Shown: positions 38,862 to 45,534 of the stretch, in pieces
Position numbering within the stretch: position 1 is the stretch's first letter
How the letters are laid out: each line of letters starts with the position of its first letter
NCBI GenBank assembly: GCA_041666965.1
Contig: JBAYFX010000006.1
Span: 1-45,534, forward strand
Reading direction: 5' to 3'
Source: JBAYFX01 sp041666965
GTDB taxonomy: Bacteria > Patescibacteriota > Microgenomatia > UBA12405
DNA: 45,534 nucleotides
Translations under genes and position numbers: made by a program
The notes under the pieces: generated by a model
Databases searched by the model: none
Told to the model about the DNA's origin: nothing
What the model saw: the letters and a program-made list of their open reading frames with translations, nothing else

Positions 38862-40073
38862 TTAGAACTGACTTGTCAAGTTATAGATTGGCATAATTAC
38901 GGCAATTACCAAAAAAGCTACTCCAATCCCCAATACAATCATAATCAACGGCTCAATGGCCGAGGTTAAGGATTTAACCGCCTGTTCAGCTTCCACCGAA
39001 AAATACCCGGCTACTTTCATTAATACTTCGTCCAGTTTCCCGGTTGACTCACCGGTTTCCACCATTTGGGTCACAATCGGAGGAAACACCGCTGTGTCCG
39101 CAAACGAGTCGGCAATCGAAAAACCTTTCTGAACCCGCTCCGAAATTTTCAAAAACGCTTGTAAATACACCTCATTTCCCGCCACCCGTGACACAATTCT
39201 CATCGAGTCCACCAGCGGTACCCCGGAGGACAACAGCATTGACAAAGTCCTCACTGAATTAGCCACAATTGTAATTTGAATTAACTTCCCAAATATAGGG
39301 ATTTTTAAAATATACTCATCCCGCTTCAATCTGAATTTCTCATTTTTATCCCCCACCTTAAAAAACATCAGTCCACCGCCAACCAGTACTGGTATTAGAA
39401 ACCAAAACCGGGTCATAAAACTAGATATGCCCATCAAAATCAACGTCGGGGTGGGCATTTTCGAGCCAAAATCAGCGTACAGTCCAAGCAATTTGGGTAC
39501 TACTACCACCATCATAATAATCGACACCGCAATCATGCCAACGACTACTATTACCGGGTAAATCATCGCTCCCTGAACCTTACCCCTAAACTCCGTATCC
39601 TTTTCCAAATTGTCCGCCAATTGGGCCAAAACTTTATCCAATACTCCACCCGCCTCACCCGCATCAATTGAGGCAATGTAAGCCTCCCCCAACATACTTC
39701 TATATTTGTTTAATGCTGTTCCTAAAGTTCTTCCCCCACGTACCGAATTTAATGCCTCTTCTACCAACTCAGTCATCATCGTTCTTTCCCCGGTTTGGCT
39801 CTTAAGCAGTTGTAACGCATCAGTTAACGGCAATCCGGCAGTAATCATTGTCGATAGTTGCCGAGTAAATGTCGCCACTTGTTTTTGACTTATTTTTCCA
39901 AACAACTTCCGAATCGAGCTCACAATTACCGACTCCTCAATTGGTCCCACTTCCAGCGGAATCATCCCACTTTCCCGAATCGAGGCCACTACGTCTGTGG
40001 ACATCGCCATTTCCAGCACCCCCCGTACCGTTTTTCCCGACCAATCTTTCGCTTTATACCAATACTTAGGCAT
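38862..40073 (-). CDS. pilC: type IV pilus inner-membrane platform protein PilC
   Basis: 403 aa, full length. The N-terminal MPKYWYKAKDWSGKTVRGVLE is typical, followed by two homologous T2SSF domains (about 65-190 and 270-395) with FTRQLSTMITAGLPL and the SGVPLVDSMRIVS/VGESTGKLDEVL motifs. Three transmembrane helices. It couples the cytoplasmic motors PilB and PilT to pilin insertion or removal. The start overlaps the pilT end by 8 nt. Confidence 0.95.
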   Translation of the reverse strand: MPKYWYKAKDWSGKTVRGVLEMAMSTDVVASIRESGMIPLEVGPIEESVIVSSIRKLFGKISQKQVATFTRQLSTMITAGLPLTDALQLLKSQTGERTMMTELVEEALNSVRGGRTLGTALNKYRSMLGEAYIASIDAGEAGGVLDKVLAQLADNLEKDTEFRGKVQGAMIYPVIVVVGMIAVSIIMMVVVVPKLLGLYADFGSKMPTPTLILMGISSFMTRFWFLIPVLVGGGLMFFKVGDKNEKFRLKRDEYILKIPIFGKLIQITIVANSVRTLSMLLSSGVPLVDSMRIVSRVAGNEVYLQAFLKISERVQKGFSIADSFADTAVFPPIVTQMVETGESTGKLDEVLMKVAGYFSVEAEQAVKSLTSAIEPLIMIVLGIGVAFLVIAVIMPIYNLTSQF

Positions 40074-41142
40074 TTTGTTTATTTATTCCGATCAGTCTTT
40101 GTTGTAACTCGGTTGGTCTTAAGCAATAACTTTCGGCTACTTCCTGGGTAATTTTGCCTTTCCGTACCAAGGTTGCCAAATAGGTCTCCAAGCCAATCAT
40201 TCCCAAGTCCGAGCTGGTGGCAATCACGTTGTCAATCATAAATGTCTTTCCCTCACGAATTATGTTGCGGACTGCCGGAGTCGCCACCAAAATTTCTAGC
40301 GCCGGTACCCGGCCTCCGTCAATAGCCGGTAGTAACCGCTGGGAAATAATACAGGTCAGTACTTCCGCCAACTGAATTCTAATTTGTTGCTTGGACCCTT
40401 CAGGAAACACGTCAATAATCCGGTCGATTGTTTGCGAAGCTGAGTTGGTGTGTAGGGTAGAGAATACCAAGTGTCCGGTTTCGGCAATCGTCAGTGCCGA
40501 CCCAATTGTTTCCAAATCCCGCATTTCGCCCACAAATACCACATTCGGGTCCTGCCGCAACACGCTTCTTAAGGCGCCGCCAAAATTAATAGTGTCCGCC
40601 CCAATCTCCCGCTGGGAAATTAAAGATTTAACCGGTGATATTTGATATTCAATTGGGTCCTCAATGGTTACAATGTGTACCGCCTTGTTCTTATTAATCC
40701 AATTCAAAAGTGAAGCCACCGTGGTTGATTTTCCGTGTCCTGTTGGCCCGGTTACTAATACAAATCCCTGTTTTTTGTCCACCAATCCCAACAAAGTATC
40801 CGGAAGGCCCAATGTAGGCAAGTCCGGTATGGTGTTGGTTACTACTCTTAAAGCCGCCGCCACCCGCCCCTGGGACATAAATACATTAATCCTGAACCTG
40901 GCACTTTCCAGTTCTGAGGAAAAATCCAATTCTTTTTGTTTTTCAAATATTTCCCTTTTATCTTTGTCCAGAAGGGATAAAATCATCTCCCGCTCGTCAG
41001 CTTCCCCGTTAGATTTAAAATTAGAAATGTCCACAAATTCCCCATTAATCCTCAGTCTTGGCACCGTTCCTTCCATCAAATGAATGTCTGACGCTTTATT
41101 AGCCACTGCCATTTTCATCATGTCTTCAATTCTTGTGTCCAT
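40066..41142 (-). CDS. pilT: type IV pilus retraction ATPase PilT
   Basis: 358 aa, standard PilT length. Walker A is GPTGHGKSTT (His in place of the usual Ser, about residues 129-138), the Asp box is TIEDPIE, Walker B is DPNVVFVGEMRD, and the His box is TGHLVFSTLHTN. The AVRNIIREGK segment in the C-terminal domain is PilT-specific. It depolymerises the pilus and so powers twitching or DNA uptake. It heads the pilT-pilC-pilin unit with its own promoter. Confidence 0.95.
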   Translation of the reverse strand: MDTRIEDMMKMAVANKASDIHLMEGTVPRLRINGEFVDISNFKSNGEADEREMILSLLDKDKREIFEKQKELDFSSELESARFRINVFMSQGRVAAALRVVTNTIPDLPTLGLPDTLLGLVDKKQGFVLVTGPTGHGKSTTVASLLNWINKNKAVHIVTIEDPIEYQISPVKSLISQREIGADTINFGGALRSVLRQDPNVVFVGEMRDLETIGSALTIAETGHLVFSTLHTNSASQTIDRIIDVFPEGSKQQIRIQLAEVLTCIISQRLLPAIDGGRVPALEILVATPAVRNIIREGKTFMIDNVIATSSDLGMIGLETYLATLVRKGKITQEVAESYCLRPTELQQRLIGINKQNA

Positions 41143-41148
41143 AAATCA

Positions 41149-41176
41149 GTATTAACCATAATCTCCCCAACTTCAA
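41149..41176 (-). promoter_or_regulatory. pilT promoter (TTGAAG - 16 - TAATAC)
   Basis: TTGAAG (41176-41171) and TAATAC (41154-41149) are 16 nt apart and the -10 ends 6 nt before the pilT ATG, so a leaderless message is expected. The region upstream (to 41250) also holds an element A variant. Confidence 0.62.
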
Positions 41177-41192
41177 GTCATTACCTCCGTTT

Positions 41193-41253
41193 CGTCATTG
41201 AGAAGAGCTGGCGACGAAGAATCTCATATGCTTGCCCTGAGCCCGTCGAGAGG
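41193..41253 (+). repeat. divergent element A variant
   Basis: TCGTCATTGAGAAGAGC, then GACGAAGAATCTCAT, keeps the order of the A ends, with sequence drift. The following GCCCTGAGCCCGTCGAGAGG resembles the end of another intergenic repeat type. It occupies the gap between divergent pilT and the gene at 41366. Confidence 0.4.
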
Positions 41254-41331
41254 AAATTTTGTCTACCCTTCAAAGTTTCAACGCCAGCGTTTGGCCAATC
41301 TGTGGTGGAAAAATAACAAACCAATCCATTT

Positions 41332-41359
41332 TTGTTACTTAATAACAAAACGCTATACT
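41332..41359 (+). promoter_or_regulatory. promoter of the 41366 gene (TTGTTA - 16 - TATACT)
   Basis: TTGTTA (41332-41337), a 16-nt spacer and TATACT (41354-41359), with the -10 ending 6 nt before the ATG at 41366. Confidence 0.62.
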
Positions 41360-41365
41360 TCAATT

Positions 41366-41872
41366 ATGTCGTTTTTAGATGGATACAAAGATACATGTGG
41401 ATGTAAGGGTACTCTCCGTCTTCAAGACTACATGCAAGAAAGGTTTAAGGTTTCAGCATACACCCACATTGTCACTTTTAAGGATACGCCAAGTTTTTCC
41501 GATCCCATTATTGCTAATGCCTGTGTTAGAGTTTGTACCAGTGACGGGAAAATAGGAACTCTTTCCCATTTAGGTGTAAGTTGTAACCCTATACAATTTG
41601 CTATTGATTTAAGAGAATTTCTTAATAAGAATGGAGTACCTGTAATTTTAAACGGAGGTAGCCAATGGCCTCCAAGTTACGAATTAACCACAAGACTTTA
41701 TAGCGCACTTAAAGATCGTGGTTTTAAAGTCCCAGACAGCTTAGACTCCTTAGATGTTTTTGGTTCATATTCACGAAAAGCCACTTTAGAACAACATGGT
41801 GTCACGGTTACTCGAGTACCAGATTGCGGTTCTCAACAACCGGAAATATTATTTTTTAAATTCCCCAAATAG
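41366..41872 (+). CDS. unknown cytoplasmic protein with possible CheD-like Cys/His pair
   Basis: 168 aa from the ATG at 41366; the longer upstream frame crosses a repeat and is rejected. No signal peptide. DTCGCKG opens the protein. NACVRVCTSDGKIGTLSHLG has a Cys and a His 15 residues apart in a context reminiscent of CheD-type deamidases (SCVxV...GGMAH), although two residues shorter. The C-terminal half is mixed alpha/beta (PVILNGGSQWPPSYELTTRL). It is the only plus-strand gene inside the pilus region and its base usage is more balanced than its surroundings. The CheD idea is tentative. Confidence 0.6.
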   Translation: MSFLDGYKDTCGCKGTLRLQDYMQERFKVSAYTHIVTFKDTPSFSDPIIANACVRVCTSDGKIGTLSHLGVSCNPIQFAIDLREFLNKNGVPVILNGGSQWPPSYELTTRLYSALKDRGFKVPDSLDSLDVFGSYSRKATLEQHGVTVTRVPDCGSQQPEILFFKFPK

Positions 41873-41909
41873 TTTAACGTTGCCGGCGACCAACACTTGA
41901 AAGTAACCA

Positions 41910-41950
41910 CCTTTCCACTAATGGTATGCGGAAAGGGTAGGGGATAGGGG
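41910..41950 (+). repeat. element B copy, three G-runs
   Basis: A CTTTCC (41911-41916)/GGAAAG (41930-41935) hairpin, then GGGTAGGGGATAGGGG. It ends directly at the pilB stop codon (41951-41953), so it forms the pilB 3' boundary. Confidence 0.62.
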
Positions 41951-43684
41951 TTAATACTGTGCCACTCTCCACACCTCATCAATCGTCGTTACCCCCTCAA
42001 GCACTTTTACAAATCCATCCTGTTTCATCGTCAGCATTCCCTCGCTTTGAGCCAACCTCTGCATTTCTGCTGCCGTCGCTTTCTCCAAAATCAACTTACC
42101 GATTTTCTCAGTAACGGGCATCACCTCATAAATAGCAATTCTTCCCAAGTATCCGGTATTATTACACTTGTCACACCCCACAATTTTTGGAATCTTTAAT
42201 GTTTTCCCATCTTTTTTCCATTTATCTTCTACCATGTTATAAATCGGCCCCAGAGTAGTTTTTAGCTCATCCATCAATTCTGGGGGAATATCGGCCTCTG
42301 AAACACAGTTGGAGCATACTTTTCTCAATACCCGTTGGCCTACCACGCAATTAAGCGAAGATACTAACAAAAATGGCTCCACCCCCATATCCAGCATCCG
42401 CGGGGGTACGCCCGAAGCGTCATTGGTGTGAAGGGTAGAGAATACCAAGTGTCCAGTTAGGGCGGCGTTTACCGCCAGCTCCGCCGTTTCCGTGTCCCGC
42501 ACCTCTCCCACCATAATTACATTGGGGTCTTGGCGCAAAAAGGACCTTAGCGCTGCCGCAAATGTCAGACCGGCAGTTACATTAACCTGGACCTGATTAA
42601 CTCCCTTCATTTGATATTCCACCGGGTCCTCAATGGTTACCACGTTAACCTTAGTCGTAGCCACAATGTCTAGAACCGAATACAAAGTTGTCGTTTTACC
42701 CGAGCCTGTCGGTCCGCACACAATAATTATTCCGTGAGGCCGCTCAATATTACTCATCAGGTTACGCAGTGCCAACCCTCTTAAACCCAGCTCCGGCAGT
42801 GTTGGTACTTTTTGGGATTTTTTCAACAACCGCATTACCACCTTTTCCCCGTAAGTTGTCGGCAAGGTCGATACCCGCAAGTCCACATCATTCCCGTCAT
42901 TGCTGTAAAAAAACCGCCCGTCCTGGGGTACCCGTTTCTCGTCAATCTTTAAACTCGACAAAATCTTAATCCGGCTGACAACGGCTTCGCACACGTTTCG
43001 GGGAAGCAAATACTTTTCCTGTAAAATACCGTCAATCCGGTACCGAATCCTCACATTTTCTTCCTGTGGCTCCAAATGAATGTCTGACGCCCGGGATTTA
43101 ACCGCATAAGCCAGAATCGTGTTGACAATCTTGGCCACTGGCGCCTCGGCGCTTACCCGCTTACTTTCCTCGACTGCCTTGGTTTCCTCCTCCCGCCTCT
43201 CGTCGAGTGCCTTGGTTACTTCAGTCGTTATCCCTTTCTCTCTCTGATATTTTTCCGACATGAAATTCAATAACTGCTTTTCCCGGGCCATCGACACTTT
43301 CACCTTAAATCCGGTTTTCTTTTCCAAAAACTCAATTGTTTCTAAATCAAGCGGGTTCACCATCGCCACCGACAATATTTGGTTTTTAGTATCCAAGTCA
43401 TAAGGAACCAACTTATACTTTTCCGCCACACTCTCCGGTACCAAACTGATTGCCTCCGGCGAAAAACCAATTGTCTCCAAATCAACATAGGGAATTCGCA
43501 AATATGCTGCCTTGGCTTTAAGCAACTCCACTTCCGTCACAATTCTCCACGCCTTAATAATTTCCTCCTCGTTCTGGCCAGATTTAACTCCCTCCAGCTT
43601 TATCTTTTCCTCCATTTCAGCGTTAATCAGCCCCCAGTCCTTTAGTGCCGCTCCAATAGTTAGGTATACTTTATCTTGATCCAT
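41951..43684 (-). CDS. pilB: type IV pilus extension ATPase PilB
   Basis: 577 aa from the ATG at 43684 (MDQDKVYLTIG). A longer frame to 43765 runs back over the divergent gene and is rejected. The N-terminal T2SSE_N/MshEN-like domain (about 10-150) has PYVDLETIGFSPEAISLVPE. Walker A is GPTGSGKTTTL (about 325), Walker B is DPNVIMVGEVRD, and TGHLVFSTLHTNDA follows. A tetracysteine zinc site is formed by CSNC and CDKC (about 460-505). It drives pilus extension. Its start codon overlaps that of the divergent delta-prime-like gene within CATG. Confidence 0.95.
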   Translation of the reverse strand: MDQDKVYLTIGAALKDWGLINAEMEEKIKLEGVKSGQNEEEIIKAWRIVTEVELLKAKAAYLRIPYVDLETIGFSPEAISLVPESVAEKYKLVPYDLDTKNQILSVAMVNPLDLETIEFLEKKTGFKVKVSMAREKQLLNFMSEKYQREKGITTEVTKALDERREEETKAVEESKRVSAEAPVAKIVNTILAYAVKSRASDIHLEPQEENVRIRYRIDGILQEKYLLPRNVCEAVVSRIKILSSLKIDEKRVPQDGRFFYSNDGNDVDLRVSTLPTTYGEKVVMRLLKKSQKVPTLPELGLRGLALRNLMSNIERPHGIIIVCGPTGSGKTTTLYSVLDIVATTKVNVVTIEDPVEYQMKGVNQVQVNVTAGLTFAAALRSFLRQDPNVIMVGEVRDTETAELAVNAALTGHLVFSTLHTNDASGVPPRMLDMGVEPFLLVSSLNCVVGQRVLRKVCSNCVSEADIPPELMDELKTTLGPIYNMVEDKWKKDGKTLKIPKIVGCDKCNNTGYLGRIAIYEVMPVTEKIGKLILEKATAAEMQRLAQSEGMLTMKQDGFVKVLEGVTTIDEVWRVAQY

Positions 43685-43698
43685 GTTAACTAATATTA
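43665..43698. promoter_or_regulatory. overlapping divergent -10 boxes around the pilB/delta-prime starts
   Basis: TATACT on plus (43665-43670) ends 12 nt before the ATG at 43683 and lies in the pilB coding sequence. TAATAT on minus (43698-43693) ends 8 nt before the pilB ATG at 43684 and lies in the divergent gene. Neither has a good -35. Confidence 0.4.
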
Positions 43699-44330
43699 AA
43701 CCAAAATTTGTCTTCCCGGCTACCCTGATATTTGGCGCCGGTTCCGAACTTACCAAAACGCTCAAAGAACTTACCTTAAGTCTTGGTCATCCGGTAACCC
43801 CCAACCCTGATTGCCTGGTTCTCACTCCCGATACTGAGTGGGGGATAGGCGCAGTCCGCCTAATAGATCAGTTTTTCTCGCTGCGTCCTTATCAATATCC
43901 CACTCGTTTGGTAATTATTTTCGAAGCCGAAGCCCTGGAAAATCCCGCCCAAAACGCCCTTTTAAAAACCATTGAAAACCCGGGTCCCGCTTGCCACTTA
44001 ATTCTCACCACCCGCTACCCCGCTCGTATTTTGGAAACCATCCGCTCCCGTTGCCATCAAATCAATACTCTACCCTCAAGCCCAACTCCCTCCACTCCGT
44101 CCTTGCCAACCAATTTACTCGAAGTCGACCAATTCCTTTCCACATCTCCCAATGTCCGCCTCTATTTTGAATCCCTTTTAGCCTACTACCAAGCTCAAAT
44201 ATTAACCAATTCGTCTCCCGCCACCACTAAAGCTATCGATACTATTATTTACTGTCTCTCCCTCTTAGATCACCGGGTTGACCCCAAACTTGCCCTCGAT
44301 TATTTTGTCCTAACCACTTTCCCCGCATAA
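43683..44330 (+). CDS. DNA polymerase III delta-prime-like protein
   Basis: 215 aa, short against about 330 for HolB. It carries the clamp-loader AAA+ core pattern VIIFEAEALENPAQNALLKTIENPGPACHLILTT, then RILETIRSRC (the SRC sensor 1 motif). The N-terminus lacks a Walker A, as usual in delta-prime, and the lid and collar domains look minimal. It helps load the sliding clamp. The start is set by overlap with pilB (CATG) and by the MLTNIKPKFVFPATLIFG beginning. Confidence 0.8.
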   Translation: MLTNIKPKFVFPATLIFGAGSELTKTLKELTLSLGHPVTPNPDCLVLTPDTEWGIGAVRLIDQFFSLRPYQYPTRLVIIFEAEALENPAQNALLKTIENPGPACHLILTTRYPARILETIRSRCHQINTLPSSPTPSTPSLPTNLLEVDQFLSTSPNVRLYFESLLAYYQAQILTNSSPATTKAIDTIIYCLSLLDHRVDPKLALDYFVLTTFPA

Positions 44331-44356
44331 TATCCTTAACTTGTCCTAAAAAATGC

Positions 44357-44362
44357 TATAAT
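44357..44362 (+). promoter_or_regulatory. -10 element of the Fic gene
   Basis: TATAAT ends 7 nt before the GTG start at 44370, 27 nt after the stop of the preceding gene. No well-spaced -35 is seen. Confidence 0.5.
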
Positions 44363-44369
44363 CGGCACA

Positions 44370-45500
44370 GTGTATTCGCCCATATTCACCATCGGTAATC
44401 AGTTATTAAAGCAGATTGGCGCCATTGAGGCTGCCAAGGCGGTTATTGACGAGGCCCCTCTCATTCCTGCTTACGAGAAACAATTCCAGCAGGAAGCCAT
44501 GGTCCGGACCGTCCATTTTGGCACCCGCATTGAAGGAAATGACCTAACCTACCAAGAAGTCGCTAAACTAGTCGAAGGTAAATCCATCACCGCTACCGAC
44601 CGGGATATTCAAGAAGTCATCAACTATCGTAATGTTTCCAATTATCTTGAAGAACTCTGGGCTTTATATGACGCCAACATGCCTCTTCCCGAAGAAAAGT
44701 CCATTCCCATGGGTTCCGACATCAAACGCCCCTTTTTCTACTCCGAAACTCTCATCAAACGAATTCATGAATTAACCACTAACAAGCTTATTCCTGAAGC
44801 TGACTTAGGCCGTTACCGCCGCCAACAGGTGGTCTTAAAAAACACCCGCACCGGCGAAATTGCCCACCGTCCGCCTCCGGCCATCGAAGTACCCTATTTA
44901 GTAGGTGATTTTATTTCCTGGTTAAACACCTCCGCTTCCCATGAAATTCATCCGGCTATCCGTTCCGCCATCGCCCAATATGTCATGGTGGCCATCCACC
45001 CTTTTATTGAAGGTAACGGCCGGGTATCACGGGCCTTTGCCATACTGCCCCTCTATGTTGAGGGCTACGACGTCCGTCGTCTCTTTTCCCTAGAAGAATA
45101 TTTCGATCGTAATCCTGAAAGCTACTACACCACGCTTCAAATGACCCACGAGCAGTCCTCCGACATTTTTAAGCGCGACCTAACCCGATGGATTGAATAT
45201 TTTACCCAGGTTTTGGCCATTGAGCTCACCCGGGTCAAAGAAAAAGTTCAAGGTTTGTCGAGGGATTTAAAGTTCAAACAAAAATTAGGCGGCAAGCAAG
45301 TTCCCCTTACCGAGCGTCAAATAAAGCTGGTTGAGTACATGCAACAGTTTGGGGGTCTGCGCATGCCCGACGCCCAACAACTTCTGCCCATGGTCAGCGA
45401 TGACACTATTTGGCGCGACCTCAAAAAACTCATCGATGAACATGTCGTTGAAAAGAAAGGCTCTACCAAAGGTGCCTTCTACTGTCTCTCTTCCGCCTAA
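44370..45500 (+). CDS. Fic-family AMP-transferase with C-terminal winged helix
   Basis: 376 aa. An N-terminal Fic_N segment has GTRIEGN (Glu55), close to the inhibitory (S/T)xxxE(G/N) motif but with Gly in the Ser/Thr position. The catalytic motif is HPFIEGNGRVSR (His210, Asn216, Arg218), complete for AMP transfer. The C-terminal ERQIKLVEYMQQFG...VSDDTIWRDLKKLIDEHVVEKKGS is a DeoR-like winged helix. Class II Fic proteins self-inhibit through the N-terminal Glu and often auto-modify. The start is GTG at 44370. The target is unknown. Confidence 0.9.
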   Translation: MYSPIFTIGNQLLKQIGAIEAAKAVIDEAPLIPAYEKQFQQEAMVRTVHFGTRIEGNDLTYQEVAKLVEGKSITATDRDIQEVINYRNVSNYLEELWALYDANMPLPEEKSIPMGSDIKRPFFYSETLIKRIHELTTNKLIPEADLGRYRRQQVVLKNTRTGEIAHRPPPAIEVPYLVGDFISWLNTSASHEIHPAIRSAIAQYVMVAIHPFIEGNGRVSRAFAILPLYVEGYDVRRLFSLEEYFDRNPESYYTTLQMTHEQSSDIFKRDLTRWIEYFTQVLAIELTRVKEKVQGLSRDLKFKQKLGGKQVPLTERQIKLVEYMQQFGGLRMPDAQQLLPMVSDDTIWRDLKKLIDEHVVEKKGSTKGAFYCLSSA

Positions 45501-45534
45501 ACCCTGCTTACCGTAACATTGCGGCATCTGGTTC

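Noticed and set aside
4807..41950. CRISPR array or insertion sequence
   Set aside because: Repeats are dispersed singly between unrelated genes, without regular spacers, and no cas or transposase gene is seen in the window.
43685..43765. 27-residue N-terminal extension of PilB
   Set aside because: It overlaps the divergent delta-prime-like gene on the opposite strand; the normal T2SSE_N domain begins right after MDQDKVYL.

Overview
The window looks like a chromosomal segment of a Candidate Phyla Radiation (Patescibacteria) bacterium, probably of the Microgenomates side. This is inferred from gene content, not from a marker tree. The signs are: a type IV pilus locus with pilB, pilT, pilC, pilD and pilMNO but no secretin or pilP; a trigger factor without a PPIase domain; a threonyl-tRNA synthetase without a TGS domain; tRNA genes without encoded CCA; tight packing with many ATGA, GTGA and TAATG overlaps; and almost no Shine-Dalgarno sequences. 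Many genes instead carry a -10 hexamer that ends 5-12 nt before the start codon, which points to leaderless transcription.

Layout. 1-4800: tRNA-Arg (partial), tRNA-Lys and tRNA-Val, each of the last two beside degenerate tRNA copies invaded by hairpins; two membrane or secreted unknowns, efp, a lysozyme-like exoprotein, a short trigger factor and two unknowns. 4911-9477 (minus): a four-gene overlapping exopolysaccharide operon (small exported protein, GH8 endoglucanase, cellulose-synthase-like GT2, GT-C mannosyltransferase-like protein). 9614-12587 (plus): thrS-infC-rpmI-rplT with a candidate Thr-rich leader peptide. 12755-14373: a divergent sigma-70-like protein and a Nudix hydrolase. 14457-17203 (minus): a 35-aa membrane peptide coupled to a class A PBP. 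17209-20986 (plus): recG, rpmF, nusB, rnc, rpsP, khpA.

20976-43684 (minus) is one long type IV pilus region. It appears to hold several transcription units: pilB; pilT-pilC-major pilin, closed by a strong terminator; a toxin-antitoxin pair followed by pilD and eight minor pilins; a lipoprotein; a 1,979-aa cysteine-rich probable tip protein with an M23-like partner and a PilX-like pilin; and pilM-pilN-pilO with its own promoter. 43683-45500 (plus): a DNA polymerase III delta-prime-like protein and a Fic protein.

Two families of short intergenic repeats recur in one orientation only. Element A reads TGTCATYCTG...GAAGGATCTC. Element B is a hairpin followed by four G-runs, a G-quadruplex motif. 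Two B copies lie inside prepilin genes and encode their leader peptides. The plus strand is C-rich and G-poor over most of the window, whichever strand carries the gene. All functional calls come from reading motifs by eye; no database search was run.
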